In this document: piece by piece, positions 15,712 through 15,856 of the stretch
Position numbering within the stretch: position 1 is the first letter of the stretch
How the letters are laid out: each line of letters opens with the position of its first letter
NCBI GenBank assembly: GCA_900556745.1
Contig: USPU01000013.1
Span: 1-15,856, forward strand
Length of the DNA: 15,856 bases
Origin: an uncultured Veillonellaceae bacterium
GTDB lineage: Bacteria; Bacillota; Negativicutes; Veillonellales; Negativicoccaceae
Reading direction: 5' to 3'
Notes under the pieces: generated by a model
What the model was told of the DNA's origin: nothing
Database searches by the model: none
What the model saw: only the letters and a program-made list of their open reading frames with translations
Made by a program: the position numbers and the translations under genes

Positions 15712-15856
15712 TGTGGGACATCACGCATTTACACTATCAAATCGGGCAAGCCAAACTGCTCACCGATATCAATCTCACCGTACCGACCGGCGCCCGCTTC
15801 GGTATCATCGGGCCGAACGGATCGGGAAAAACGACCCTGCTGCGCCATATGTACGG
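15711..15856 (+). CDS. FepC/FhuC-type ABC ATPase (5' part, runs off the right edge)
   Basis: The first 48 codons of the ATPase partner of the FecCD permease are visible. It begins MWDITHLHYQIGQAKLL, a typical ABC N-terminal strand, and reaches Walker A GPNGSGKTT near residue 35-43. The remaining motifs lie outside the window. The ATG shares a base with the permease stop (TAATG at 15709-15713), with GGAGGTG in place upstream, so the two are translationally coupled and work as one transporter. Confidence 0.9.
   Translation, partial: MWDITHLHYQIGQAKLLTDINLTVPTGARFGIIGPNGSGKTTLLRHMY

Overview
The window looks like a stretch of chromosome from an anaerobic, low-phosphate/iron-responsive member of the Firmicutes, most likely a Negativicutes (Veillonella/Megasphaera-like) bacterium. 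That placement is an inference from moderate-GC core genes, the gene order pstS-pstC-pstA-pstB-phoU and uvrB-uvrA-uvrC, AGGAG-type ribosome binding sites and Firmicutes-style PhoP and Fur sites. No marker in the window fixes the genus.

Positions 1-4190 hold a complete high-affinity phosphate uptake operon read leftwards (pstS, pstC, pstA, pstB, then phoU running off the left edge). Its promoter carries four TTTACA/TTGACA-like hexamers spaced exactly 11 bp apart, the layout of a PhoP box. The PstS protein has its two halves in swapped order relative to textbook PstS: the RxxGSGT half comes first and the AGSSSVTP half last. This circularly permuted architecture is the most striking protein feature of the window.

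Positions 4416-11290 hold the full nucleotide excision repair set read leftwards as one tight operon, uvrB-uvrA-uvrC. It has an extended -10 promoter before uvrB and a strong terminator whose stem includes the uvrC stop codon.

Positions 11413-14560 are a visibly AT-rich accessory island. At its left edge lies the 3' half of a tRNA-Arg gene, cut precisely at the anticodon loop and still followed by its own terminator, the classic scar of integration into a tRNA. No integrase and no intact tRNA remain in view. The island carries three leftward genes: a six-helix membrane protein (DUF6796-like), a membrane-anchored SAM methyltransferase and an alpha/beta hydrolase. There are also at least two start-less gene remnants. 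The cassette promoter overlaps a near-consensus Fur box, so the cassette is probably induced by iron starvation.

Positions 14568-15856 return to core-like composition. They hold a terminator stranded in the divergent intergenic region, then a Fur-like site and promoter driving a FecCD-type iron/siderophore ABC permease, translationally coupled to its ATPase, which runs off the right edge. The two Fur-like promoters face away from each other, suggesting the imported cassette and the iron transporter share one regulon.
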